A stretch of DNA of 64,000 nucleotides, from the NCBI RefSeq assembly GCF_009377185.1, contig NZ_VJZC01000002.1, forward strand, positions 30,433-94,432, written 5' to 3'. The notes under the pieces are model-generated. The model saw only the letters and a list, made by a program, of their open reading frames with translations. It had not been told where the DNA came from and did no database searches. The stretch's first letter is position 1; each line of letters begins with the position of its first letter. Of this stretch, positions 41,470 through 49,836 are shown piece after piece. A program made the position numbers and the translations under genes. This DNA is from Streptomyces spongiae (GTDB taxonomy: Bacteria; Actinomycetota; Actinomycetes; Streptomycetales; Streptomycetaceae).

Positions 41470-42233
41470 GCGAGGGGGCACAGTTCCGGCAGGTGTCGCC
41501 GGTACGGCTCTACCAGCGCATCGTGGAGCAGATAGAGCAGGCGATCGCGCGAGGCGACCTGAAACCGGGGCAACGGCTGCCGAGCGAGCGGGAACTGGTG
41601 GCCCGGTTCGGGGCGAGCCGGCCCACCGTGAGGGAGGCCCTGCGCGTGCTGGAGAGCAACGGCCTCGTCCGCTCGCGCCAGGGCGACCCGAACGGCCCGG
41701 AGATCCTGCCGTTCTCGTCGGCCCGCCTGACCAGGGAGATGACCCGGCTCGTCCAGTTCGACAACGTGTCGATGGCCGAGTTGATCTCGTTCCGGATGAT
41801 CCTCGACGGGTCGGCGAGCCTGCTGGCGGCACGGCTGCGGTCCGAGGAGGAGCTGTCCGCCATGGAACGGACGCTTGCCGTCATGTCGGACGCGATCGAC
41901 GTGGGGTACGAGGAGTTCAGCAAGGCGGACATCGCGTTCCACGAGGTGGTGGCCCAGGCCAGCCGCAACTCCCTCATCGAGGTCTGCAACCTGGTGGTCA
42001 GGGACGCCGTCCTCTCGCTGATCTCGGACAAGGTCACCCACGCACCGAACAGCACCGCCCTCATGCGGGAGTCGCTCCAGCACCACCAGGAGGTGCTGGA
42101 GGCGATCCGGGCCCAGGACGGCCCGGCGGCGGCACGCATCTCGCGGCGCAAGCTCTACGACTACTACGCCGGCTACGTTCCCGAGAGCGAGCAGGGGCCC
42201 CTGCTCGCTCTCGTGGACGACGAACCGACCTGA
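41466..42233 (+). CDS. GntR-family regulator, FadR/FCD subfamily
   Basis: This 255-residue regulator has a winged helix at residues 12-80 (YQRIVEQIEQAIARGDLKPG, LPSERELVARFGASRPTVRE) and an all-helical FCD effector domain from about 95. The FCD domain has the metal-binding pattern seen in DIAFHEVVAQAS and HHQEVLEAI. FadR-type regulators bind palindromes with a TGGT-N3-ACCA-like core, as found at 29874-29904 and 39906-39920. I infer that it controls the amidase operon, the ABC transporter operon and the sulfatase gene. GTG 41466 overlaps the amidase stop. Confidence 0.88.
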   Translation: MSEGAQFRQVSPVRLYQRIVEQIEQAIARGDLKPGQRLPSERELVARFGASRPTVREALRVLESNGLVRSRQGDPNGPEILPFSSARLTREMTRLVQFDNVSMAELISFRMILDGSASLLAARLRSEEELSAMERTLAVMSDAIDVGYEEFSKADIAFHEVVAQASRNSLIEVCNLVVRDAVLSLISDKVTHAPNSTALMRESLQHHQEVLEAIRAQDGPAAARISRRKLYDYYAGYVPESEQGPLLALVDDEPT

Positions 42234-42244
42234 ACCTGAACGAC

Positions 42245-44659
42245 TCAGGGCAGGACGAGGACCGCCGCGTGCGTGTGTCCGCGCGACGCGGCCGTGCGGA
42301 CCGTCACCGTGCGCCGTCGCACGTCGAGCGTGACCGTCGGGTCCGCGGACTCCACGCCCCCGACCCGCCACGGCAGGGTCAGCGTCACCGTGTCCGTGGT
42401 GCGCGAGGGGTCGGACACGGCGAGCCGCAGCCGACGGCCGTCGCGGCGCAGCAGCACCGAGCACGGGCCGTCGGAGCCGAGGACGCCGCCGTCACCGGTG
42501 CGGACGTAGGCTGCCTGCCAGAAGTTCGCCGCCAGCAGACGTGCTCGTTCGTACCAGATGGCTTGCGTGCGCGGTGAGTTGGCGAGGATCTCGACCCGGG
42601 TGCGGGCCGCGTATCTCCTGGTGCGGTCGGCGGAGGCGCCCGGCAGGACGGCGTACGCGTACCGGGCGCCGCGCGGGTTCGTTCCGTGGTCGAGCCAGAG
42701 CGTGGTGTAGCGCCGGGTGCGCGGGGTCGTGTCGCCGCCGGTGGTGGCGCCCTGGTCGATGGCGAACCAGGTGCCGGTCCGCGCCTCGCGCCTGGCCCGC
42801 AACCGCCCGCCGTCGAGCACCACGTACCCCGCCGTGCCCTCCAGGTGCGCCCAGGTGCCGCCCCGGGCGAGCGGCGGGTCGGTGTCGTGCGTGTTGCGGT
42901 TCTCGACGACCGTCTCGATCGTGCGCCCGTCGGTGGACGTGATGCCGGCGCCGAGCGCGATCACCGCGTCGTCCAGCAGGAACCAGGACTTCCTGGCGCG
43001 CAGGCTCACCTCGTCCGGCACGAGATCGAGCCCCGCCGCCGCGTACGCGCCGTCGAGCACGGCGCCGCCCGCCCAGTCGACCGGCGGCCGGTACTTCTGG
43101 CTGTGCGGCAGGTCGGTGCGCGGCCGGGTGTCGACGGTCGTGCCGGGCAGCCGGTACGTGTCGACGGTCGGCCAGTAGTCGTCACCCCAGTGCGCCGGGT
43201 CGTCGGCCGTGTACAGGTACGTCATCCCGTCGCCCGTGTACCAGCCGTGCAGGTTCTCCTGGTTGATGGACTCCACGGCACCCACCCGGCGCGAGGAGAG
43301 GGCGATCGCGTACGACCAGTCGGGCCTGCGGTGCACGATCCGGTCCATGTCCGCGAAGACGTACGTGCCCACGGTCCGCTTCCCGACCTCCACCGCCGGA
43401 TCGTCCAGGATCTCCTTCGCCCGCTGGATCGACGGCAGGGAGATGCCGCGCAGGATCGGCTGGTACGTCTGCCGGGTCAGCCAGCCCTTCAGCAGCGGCC
43501 GCCACCGCGCGGTGTACGTCTCGGGGGCGCCGTGCGCGAGCAGCAGTACCGTCTCCGTGACCTGACGGCCCACGTACTCGGCGCCCGAGTTCTGTCGGCT
43601 GATGCCCCGGCCACGCACCGCGTCCATCATGTGCCCGTCGAGCACCACCGGCACGAACGCCCGGTCCACGATGTCGTACACGTTGCGCAGGTCGGGGTCG
43701 GTGCTCTGCCACGGTGAACCGGCCAGCAGCGCCACCAGCTGGGCGACCCCGCTCAGATACGTCGATCCGTACGCACCGGTGTACGGGTAGCAGTCGTGCT
43801 GGATGAACGATCCGTCCTGGTAGAAGCCGTCGCCCGGCCCCTCGGTGTAGGCGAGCAGGCTGTACCGGCCTCCGCCGACCACGTCCGACATGCCGTCACG
43901 GGTCAGTTCCAGCTTCCGGGCGTCCTTGCCGAGCAGCCCGCGCACCGCGACGATCACCGCCTTGTCGGTGCGGTTCGCGCCGGTCTCGGTGATCGTGGGG
44001 TTGCTGATGCGCCGGTCGGGGTTGGGGCACCAGCGGTCCACCGGGCGCAGCCAGACGGCCAGTCGGTCGGCGGGAATGCGGTCGTACAGCAGGGTGCACG
44101 TGTCAACGAGGGAGCGCGGGACGCCGATCTCCCACCAGAACCAGTTGCTGTCCTGCCGTTCGAGGGTCTCGTTGTAGGCGTGGGCGTAGAGGAACTCCAG
44201 TGCGTCCACGAGGAGTTGGGCGGCCGTCGCGTCGTGATGGCGGCTTGTGCCGGGCGTGTCCCAGGCCAGGGCGAGGGTGCGCAGCGCGCCGTACGACTTG
44301 CTGAAGTTGCCGGTCTTCGGGTCGGCCAGGGGGAGATCCGGCCAGAGCGCGGTGCGGCCCGCGTCCACGTCCAGGGTGCGCCAGCGTGCCTCGGCCGCCG
44401 CGTCGATGTCCGCGATCCGCTCCTGGAAGTCGGCGTCGCCCGCGTCGAGGTTTCCGCCCGTCATCATGGTGCGCCAGCGTTCCCGCAGGGTGTCGAACGC
44501 GGCGCTGTCGGCCGTGGCACGCGCCGAAGGCCCGGCCACGGCCCGTGGGCCCTGGGTTGCCGCCTGCGCCGTGGGCCCGGTCTGGCTCAGCCGGGCGAGT
44601 GAGAGGGCGGTGGCCGACGCGAGGACGGCGCGGCGGCTGAACGGTTTCGCGCAGGTCAT
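42245..44659 (-). CDS. PL8-family polysaccharide lyase, Tat-exported
   Basis: This 804-residue secreted lyase is of the PL8 family, which includes hyaluronate, chondroitin and xanthan lyases; all cut next to a uronic acid by beta-elimination. A Tat signal (FSRRAVLASATALSLA) precedes an alpha/alpha toroid (about 50-380) and beta-sheet domains. Expected catalytic residues are visible as N229 in TGANRTDK, H288 and Y297 in FIQHDCYPYTGAYG, and arginines in VRGRGISRQNS near 350. NWFWWEIGVPRSL is the aromatic patch that holds the chain. ATG 44659 follows GAGGAG. It overlaps a tiny ORF by 4 bases and ends a long operon with a sugar transporter and fucosidases. Confidence 0.87.
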   Translation of the reverse strand: MTCAKPFSRRAVLASATALSLARLSQTGPTAQAATQGPRAVAGPSARATADSAAFDTLRERWRTMMTGGNLDAGDADFQERIADIDAAAEARWRTLDVDAGRTALWPDLPLADPKTGNFSKSYGALRTLALAWDTPGTSRHHDATAAQLLVDALEFLYAHAYNETLERQDSNWFWWEIGVPRSLVDTCTLLYDRIPADRLAVWLRPVDRWCPNPDRRISNPTITETGANRTDKAVIVAVRGLLGKDARKLELTRDGMSDVVGGGRYSLLAYTEGPGDGFYQDGSFIQHDCYPYTGAYGSTYLSGVAQLVALLAGSPWQSTDPDLRNVYDIVDRAFVPVVLDGHMMDAVRGRGISRQNSGAEYVGRQVTETVLLLAHGAPETYTARWRPLLKGWLTRQTYQPILRGISLPSIQRAKEILDDPAVEVGKRTVGTYVFADMDRIVHRRPDWSYAIALSSRRVGAVESINQENLHGWYTGDGMTYLYTADDPAHWGDDYWPTVDTYRLPGTTVDTRPRTDLPHSQKYRPPVDWAGGAVLDGAYAAAGLDLVPDEVSLRARKSWFLLDDAVIALGAGITSTDGRTIETVVENRNTHDTDPPLARGGTWAHLEGTAGYVVLDGGRLRARREARTGTWFAIDQGATTGGDTTPRTRRYTTLWLDHGTNPRGARYAYAVLPGASADRTRRYAARTRVEILANSPRTQAIWYERARLLAANFWQAAYVRTGDGGVLGSDGPCSVLLRRDGRRLRLAVSDPSRTTDTVTLTLPWRVGGVESADPTVTLDVRRRTVTVRTAASRGHTHAAVLVLP

Positions 44660-44751
44660 CTGGGCTCCTCCAGGGACAGGGCGAACAGGTGCGGGGCCGG
44701 TTTCGTGGTGACGGGGAGGGGGATGGGGCGCAGTTGGTTCGGGTCAGGCAC
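44656..44751 (-). CDS. Small 31-codon ORF between fucosidase and lyase genes
   Basis: A GTG at 44751 opens a 31-residue frame beginning VPDPNQLRPIPLPV and ending FALSLEEPR. AGAGGAG sits 6 bases upstream. The start overlaps the fucosidase stop by 8 bases, and its stop overlaps the lyase start (ATGA), so it fits exactly into a chain of coupled genes. I recognise no family. It may be a coupling peptide that passes ribosomes to the lyase start, or the remnant of a deleted gene. There is no signal or membrane segment. Confidence 0.4.
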   Translation of the reverse strand: MPDPNQLRPIPLPVTTKPAPHLFALSLEEPR

Positions 44752-46543
44752 GGCCGGCTCCTCTCGGGGAGTGTGTGGCCACGCCGATGTGGTCGATGCG
44801 CAGCTTGTGGTAGAAGGCGGGCACCGTTTCGGCCGCCCATGTGGTGTCGACGTCGAGCCGTACGTACCGGCAGCGCACCCCGAGATCGATGAAGCGCACG
44901 CCCTTCGCGCTCTCCAACACACCGGCCGCTACGGGTTCCTGACTCCAGGTCACTCCGTCATCGCTGACGAGGACGCGGTAGTCCTTGATGCGGGCGGAGT
45001 CCTCCTTGCGGCCGAACGTCTCCCGGTTCTGCGTCGGCGACCACTCCCGCTGGTCGATCGCCAGATACGCCAGGTGCCGCACCCTGCCCACATCCAGCGT
45101 CACGGAGACCGGGATCGTGTCGCCCGCGTCCCAGTACGTCGTGAAGTCGCCGTCGACCAGGTTCGCCGCGGGGAAACCGGCCGCCGAACTCGTCGCGGTC
45201 GCCGTGATCTCGGTGGGCGGGATCAGACCGGTGCGACGCGGGGCGGTGCGGATCGTCAGGACGGTGTCGTACGGATCCCAGCGCGTGATGCCGGAGACGG
45301 TGACATACCCGTCCCGCTGCTCGAAGGCGAGCCTGCGCCCGGTGCGGAAGTCCTCGACGCGCCGCACTGTGTGCGCGTTGTCCCGGACCTTGACCGTGTC
45401 GCCGGACGGGCGCGTGGTGATGTGCAGGTACTGGGTGGTCGGGTCGTCCTTGTCGACGGTGACGGTGACGAACCCGCCGTCCGGGACCCAGCCGGGCTGC
45501 AGTCCGCCGTACAGGTAGCCGCCGCCCTCCGTCCCCCGGATCGAGCCCCACACACCGTCGAGCCATGTCTTCGCGGTGTTGTTGAACGCCTCGGTCCGCG
45601 CCGGGAACCGGCCGCCGTGCTGTGCGCCCTCGGCCACCAACGACCGTATGGAAGCACCGGAGTTGGAGATGATGCGGCGCAGGGTGAGGGCTTGGTTGAC
45701 GGCGTTGTCCGTGCCGTTGTACCACCAGCGTCCCGCGACCGTGAAGCAGCCCTCCGCCAGGCGCGGCAGCGGGGTCCAGGTGGCGGCCGCGTAGTCGTAG
45801 TCCGGGAGCATCCCGCTCTTCTGCTCATGGCTGACCATGTCCATGATCGGGGTGTCCTCGTTGTTGTTGCTGAGCGTCATCTCCGGACGCTCGCGGCGGA
45901 TCAGCTCGTACAGGCCGCTCCGCTCCCAGTACGCGTTGTCGTTGTCGATCCAGAACCCGGCGAGATCCGGGTAGTCGGCCATGACCTCGACGAAGTTGTC
46001 GTACGAGAACATGCCGAAGCCGTCGCGCGTCGTGAGGTCGACCGACTGGCCCTTGTGCGCGGAGTACGCGGCCGAGTCGAGGTACTCGTGGCCGGTCTCG
46101 TTGTGCCACTGCGGGTCGTCCGTCATGTAGAGGATGACCTTGAGGCCCTTGGCCTTCGCGGCGGCGATCAGCTCGCCCAGGAAGTCGCGCCGGGTGCGTG
46201 GCGAGCCGGGGATACGGGACGGCCAGGTGCGGACGTAGCCGAGCCTGGAGTGGAACGACGCGAGGACCAGATACGAGGCGTGCAGCTTGACCGCCTCGTC
46301 GACCCAGTAGTCGGCGCTCCAGCCGTCCCCGGTGACGCGGGTCTCCCACGCCTCGACGTCCGTGTAGTCGGGGACGGTGCGCATGCCCCAGTGCAGGAAC
46401 AGGCCGATGCGCGCGTCCCGCAGCCACGCACGGCCGCGGTGGTGGGTGGGGGCGGCGGCCCGCGCGGGTTCCGCCGCGGGCAGGCTCGTCGACACGGCGA
46501 GTGCCGTCACCGCGGACGACTTCAGGAACATACGGCGTCTCAT
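44744..46543 (-). CDS. GH29-like alpha-L-fucosidase with C-terminal CBM32-type domain
   Basis: This 599-residue secreted protein has a signal of mixed type (RRRMFLKSSAVTALAVSTSL), a divergent GH29-like barrel (about 40-330) and a C-terminal F5/8-type (CBM32-like) sugar-binding domain from about 455. The barrel opens RIGLFLHWGMRTV, and the putative nucleophile aspartate lies in GFWIDNDNAYWE. The binding domain has AANLVDGDFTTYWDAG and closes with RYVRLDV. It is clearly less typical than the GH29 gene before it and may have another substrate. ATG 46543 overlaps the preceding stop (ATGA), and its own stop overlaps the 31-codon ORF. Confidence 0.77.
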   Translation of the reverse strand: MRRRMFLKSSAVTALAVSTSLPAAEPARAAAPTHHRGRAWLRDARIGLFLHWGMRTVPDYTDVEAWETRVTGDGWSADYWVDEAVKLHASYLVLASFHSRLGYVRTWPSRIPGSPRTRRDFLGELIAAAKAKGLKVILYMTDDPQWHNETGHEYLDSAAYSAHKGQSVDLTTRDGFGMFSYDNFVEVMADYPDLAGFWIDNDNAYWERSGLYELIRRERPEMTLSNNNEDTPIMDMVSHEQKSGMLPDYDYAAATWTPLPRLAEGCFTVAGRWWYNGTDNAVNQALTLRRIISNSGASIRSLVAEGAQHGGRFPARTEAFNNTAKTWLDGVWGSIRGTEGGGYLYGGLQPGWVPDGGFVTVTVDKDDPTTQYLHITTRPSGDTVKVRDNAHTVRRVEDFRTGRRLAFEQRDGYVTVSGITRWDPYDTVLTIRTAPRRTGLIPPTEITATATSSAAGFPAANLVDGDFTTYWDAGDTIPVSVTLDVGRVRHLAYLAIDQREWSPTQNRETFGRKEDSARIKDYRVLVSDDGVTWSQEPVAAGVLESAKGVRFIDLGVRCRYVRLDVDTTWAAETVPAFYHKLRIDHIGVATHSPRGAGRA

Positions 46544-47922
46544 GCGCGGCCTCTCGCGTCGGTTCCGTCGGTTCCGTCGGCGTCTTCGGTTTCTTCGGCG
46601 CCGAGGAACAGCTCGATCACGGGGAGGACCACATCCGGCCTGCGGACCGGGAGGTCGAGGGTGTACGCGCCGTCCGGGATGCCTTTCGGGGTCACGTTGC
46701 CGTTGTCCCAGCTCGGGTCGGTGTTCACGGGGCGCACCTCGGAGGCGTCGTGCAGGAACTGGGCGTACCGCACCCGGCCGTCCAGCCCCGGCAGATGCAG
46801 ATGCTTGTACGGCCACTCCAGGAGATGGACGTAGAGCCGGTCGCCGCGACGGGTGTAGCGGCAGCCGGTGGGCGCGGTGTACGAGGAGGGGCCCGCTCCG
46901 TGGATGGAGCGGGAGTGCAGCCGCATCCAGTCGCCGATGCCGCGCAGGACGGCGAGGGCACGGGGCTCGAACTCGCCGCGGGCGTTGGGGCCCACGTTCA
47001 GCAGCAGGTTGCCGTCCTTGGAGACGGTGTCGACGAGGAGGGCGATGAGCTGCTCGGGGGTCTTCCAGTTGAGGTTGTCGCGGTCGTAGCCCCAACTGCC
47101 GTTCAGCGTCTGGCAGGCCTCCCACACCTCGCCCGGAGGCACCAGCGGCTGGTACTCCTCGGGAGTGGTGAAGTCCCCGGGGATGCCGAGCCGGTTGTTG
47201 ACCAGGCAGCCGGGCTGGAGCCTGCGGATCAGCGCCATCAGCTCGTGCGCACGCCAGTGGTCGGGGCCCTTGCCGCCGGTGACCGGCTTGCCCTGGCGGA
47301 TCCGGCCCTCGTAGCTGAAGTCGAACCACAGGGTGTCCACCGGGCCGTAGCGGGTGAGGAGTTCCTCCACCTGGCCGTGCAGGTAGTCGGCGTAGGCCCG
47401 CATGTCACGGTCACCGGGGTCGCCGGTCTCGTCGTCCCACTCGGGGTGGATGCGGTCCAGCGGGAACTTCGGGTGCTGCCAGTCCAGGAGCGAGTGGTAG
47501 AAGCCCACCCCGAGCCCGGCCGCGCGGAACGCCGACACGAACGGGCCCACCAGGTCCTTGCCGTACGGGGTCGCGGCCACGGAGTAGTCGGTGAGGGCCG
47601 AGTCCCACAGGCAGAACCCGTCGTGGTGCTTGCTCGTCAGGACCGTGTACCGCATCCCCGCGTACCGGGCGGCTTCGGCCCATGCCTCGGGGTCGTACAG
47701 GTCGGGGTCGAAGTGGTCGACGTAGGACTGGTATTGACTGAGCGTCAGGCCCTCGCGTTGGCGCACCCACTCATGGCGAGCGGCGGCCGCGTACACACCC
47801 CAGTGGACGAAGAGGCCGAATCGCTGGTCGCGGAATTCGGCGAGCCGCCTGGCGCGCGGGTCGGTGTTCGGGAAGGCGTTCGGGCAGCTGTTCGGGTCGG
47901 TGTTCGGGGCGTTCGTGGTCAA
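46540..47922 (-). CDS. GH29 alpha-L-fucosidase, apparently cytosolic
   Basis: This 460-residue retaining glycosidase releases L-fucose. GH29 hallmarks are RFGLFVHWGVYAAAARHEWV, GMRYTVLTSKHHDGFCLWDS, the nucleophile aspartate in TLWFDFSYEG near residue 212, and NLLLNVGPNARGEFEP near 313. No signal peptide is visible, so it probably works on imported oligosaccharides. The start is TTG 47922, 7 bases after the permease stop, with only a weak GGGA site. I see no better start, because the nearby ATG meets a stop after four codons. The Asn/Pro-rich N-terminal tail (residues 1-22) is unusual. It belongs to the ABC transporter-lyase operon. Confidence 0.87.
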   Translation of the reverse strand: MTTNAPNTDPNSCPNAFPNTDPRARRLAEFRDQRFGLFVHWGVYAAAARHEWVRQREGLTLSQYQSYVDHFDPDLYDPEAWAEAARYAGMRYTVLTSKHHDGFCLWDSALTDYSVAATPYGKDLVGPFVSAFRAAGLGVGFYHSLLDWQHPKFPLDRIHPEWDDETGDPGDRDMRAYADYLHGQVEELLTRYGPVDTLWFDFSYEGRIRQGKPVTGGKGPDHWRAHELMALIRRLQPGCLVNNRLGIPGDFTTPEEYQPLVPPGEVWEACQTLNGSWGYDRDNLNWKTPEQLIALLVDTVSKDGNLLLNVGPNARGEFEPRALAVLRGIGDWMRLHSRSIHGAGPSSYTAPTGCRYTRRGDRLYVHLLEWPYKHLHLPGLDGRVRYAQFLHDASEVRPVNTDPSWDNGNVTPKGIPDGAYTLDLPVRRPDVVLPVIELFLGAEETEDADGTDGTDARGRA

Positions 47923-47929
47923 GGCGGGG

Positions 47930-48838
47930 TCATCCCTTCACTGCTCCAGTGGTCAGGCCCGACAGGAACGTGCGCTGGAAGGCCAGATAGACGAGGACGC
48001 TCGGCACCAGCGCGACCAGGGCGCCGGCCAGCAGCGCCCCGACGCCCACCTCCGGGACGGAGCGCATGAGTTGCAGCCCGACGGTCAAGGGGTACTGGTC
48101 GGGGGAACTGGCGACGATCAGGGGGAGCAGATACTGGTCCCAGATCATGTTGAAGCCGAAGATCACGACGACACCGAGGCCCGGCTTGCACAGCGGCAGG
48201 ATGATCTGCCCGAAGATCCGCAGCTCGCCCGCGCCGTCGACCCGCGCGGCCTCCTCCAACTCGACGGGGATCTCCTTCATGAACTCGCTGAGCACGAAGA
48301 TGGAGAAACCCCAGCCGCCCATCGGCAGGATCATGCCGAGGAGCGTGCCGCGCAGGCTGACACCCAGGCCGGGAAGGTCGCCCAGGACGAGCGAGAGCGG
48401 GATGGCGATGACCTCCTCGGGCAGCATCATCGTCGCGAGGATCACCATCAGCGCAAGGGCCTGCCCGCGGAAGCGGTGCCGGGCCAGCGCGTACGCGGCG
48501 AAGACCGTGACGCCCACCTGGAGCAGCAGCGCGCCCCCGGTGATCACCAGGGAGTTGCGCAGATACGTCCACAGACCGCGCTCGCCCGCGATCTCGAAGT
48601 TGTCCAGGGTCAGATGACGGGGTATCAGGGACATCTGCGACGGGTCGGGTGTGCGGTCGAAGGCACCGGTGAGTACGGCGAGCAGCGGGCCGCAGAACAC
48701 CAGCAGCACCAGCGCGTACAGCACGAGCCGGGTCGTCGAGGCGAGCGGCCGGCCGCGGCCCCAGCCCCAGCCCAGCGCCGTGTCGTAGCGGGAGGCCGCC
48801 GGGGAAGCCGTACGGGATGCGGTACGGGAGGCCGTCAT
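47930..48838 (-). CDS. Sugar ABC transporter permease (MalG-like)
   Basis: This 302-residue CUT1 permease begins with a Ser/Ala-rich tail, then a first helix LVLYALVLLVFCGPLLAVLTG. The EAA loop is EEAARVDGAGELRIFGQIILP near residue 205. Six helices are expected. It overlaps the previous permease by 4 bases and is followed 7 bases later by the GH29 gene. It forms the channel with the MalF-like partner and presumably relies on a shared ATPase encoded elsewhere. Confidence 0.9.
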   Translation of the reverse strand: MTASRTASRTASPAASRYDTALGWGWGRGRPLASTTRLVLYALVLLVFCGPLLAVLTGAFDRTPDPSQMSLIPRHLTLDNFEIAGERGLWTYLRNSLVITGGALLLQVGVTVFAAYALARHRFRGQALALMVILATMMLPEEVIAIPLSLVLGDLPGLGVSLRGTLLGMILPMGGWGFSIFVLSEFMKEIPVELEEAARVDGAGELRIFGQIILPLCKPGLGVVVIFGFNMIWDQYLLPLIVASSPDQYPLTVGLQLMRSVPEVGVGALLAGALVALVPSVLVYLAFQRTFLSGLTTGAVKG

Positions 48839-49836
48839 GACAGCTCCTTGCGGCGCCGGTACCACGTCACACCGCCGGTGAGGACGAGTGTGAGCAGGAA
48901 GAGGACGACCGAGCAGGCCGAGGCGAACCCGAGGTCGTTCGCGCGGAAACCGAGGTCGTAGATACGGGTCATCAGCACGTCGGTGGAACCGGCCGGGCCG
49001 CCGCCGGTGAGGATGTACACCTCGGTGAAGACCCGCATCCCGCGGATCGCGGCCAGCGTCAGCAGGATCGTCACGACCGGACGCAGCGCGGGCAGGGTGA
49101 CATGGCGGAGACGGCGCACGAGCCCGGCGCCGTCCAGGGCGGCCGACTCGTACAACTGCCGGTCGATGGAGGCGAGGCCGGCGAGCACGATCATCATGTC
49201 GTACGGGGCGTTCTTCCAGATCCCGACGACGATCACCCACCCGAGCGCCTGGTCCGGATCGTCGAGAAACCGCTGTGCGTCGGAACCGAACCAGGACAGA
49301 AGGGAGTTGAGCATGCCCTCCTGCCCGGGGAAGTACAGCAGCCGCCACACCTCGGCGACCACCGCGACCGCCGCGACGACCGGCAGGAACGCGGCCGAGC
49401 GCACGAACCACAGCGTCCGCGCCCGCCCTTCGAGCAGCAGCGCGAGGACGAAACCGACGAGGATCGCGCCCGCCGTCTGGGCCACCGCGTACACCACGGT
49501 GTGGCCGAACGCCCGGCGGAAGGACTCCTCGTCGAGGATCCGGGTGTAGTTGTCCAGGCCCACCCACTGGTCGCCGAGGAACGGCTGCACCTTGTAGAAA
49601 CTGAGGTTGATGCCCTTAGCCATCGGCAGGTACTTGAAGTACAGGAAGAGCAGCAGCGCCGGGCTGAGGAACAGCCAGGGCAGAACGGCCCGGCGCAACC
49701 GGACCCGGCGGGCCGAGGGAACCGAGGTGACGGACCCGGGGCGTGGGGGAGGCGGCCCCGGGTCCGAGTGGGTTGGCCCAAGGCCGGTGGCGGCGGACGA
49801 GCCTCTGGTGGTGGACGGGCCGGTGCCGGCCGTCAT
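48835..49836 (-). CDS. Sugar ABC transporter permease (MalF-like)
   Basis: This 333-residue CUT1 permease has a Pro/Ser-rich cytoplasmic leader (about 45 residues), a first helix VLPWLFLSPALLLFLYFKYL, and the EAA loop ESAALDGAGLVRRLRHVTLP near residue 240. The start overlaps the binding-protein stop and the end overlaps the next permease start, both as ATGA. Together they import the oligosaccharide delivered by the binding protein. Confidence 0.9.
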   Translation of the reverse strand: MTAGTGPSTTRGSSAATGLGPTHSDPGPPPPRPGSVTSVPSARRVRLRRAVLPWLFLSPALLLFLYFKYLPMAKGINLSFYKVQPFLGDQWVGLDNYTRILDEESFRRAFGHTVVYAVAQTAGAILVGFVLALLLEGRARTLWFVRSAAFLPVVAAVAVVAEVWRLLYFPGQEGMLNSLLSWFGSDAQRFLDDPDQALGWVIVVGIWKNAPYDMMIVLAGLASIDRQLYESAALDGAGLVRRLRHVTLPALRPVVTILLTLAAIRGMRVFTEVYILTGGGPAGSTDVLMTRIYDLGFRANDLGFASACSVVLFLLTLVLTGGVTWYRRRKELS

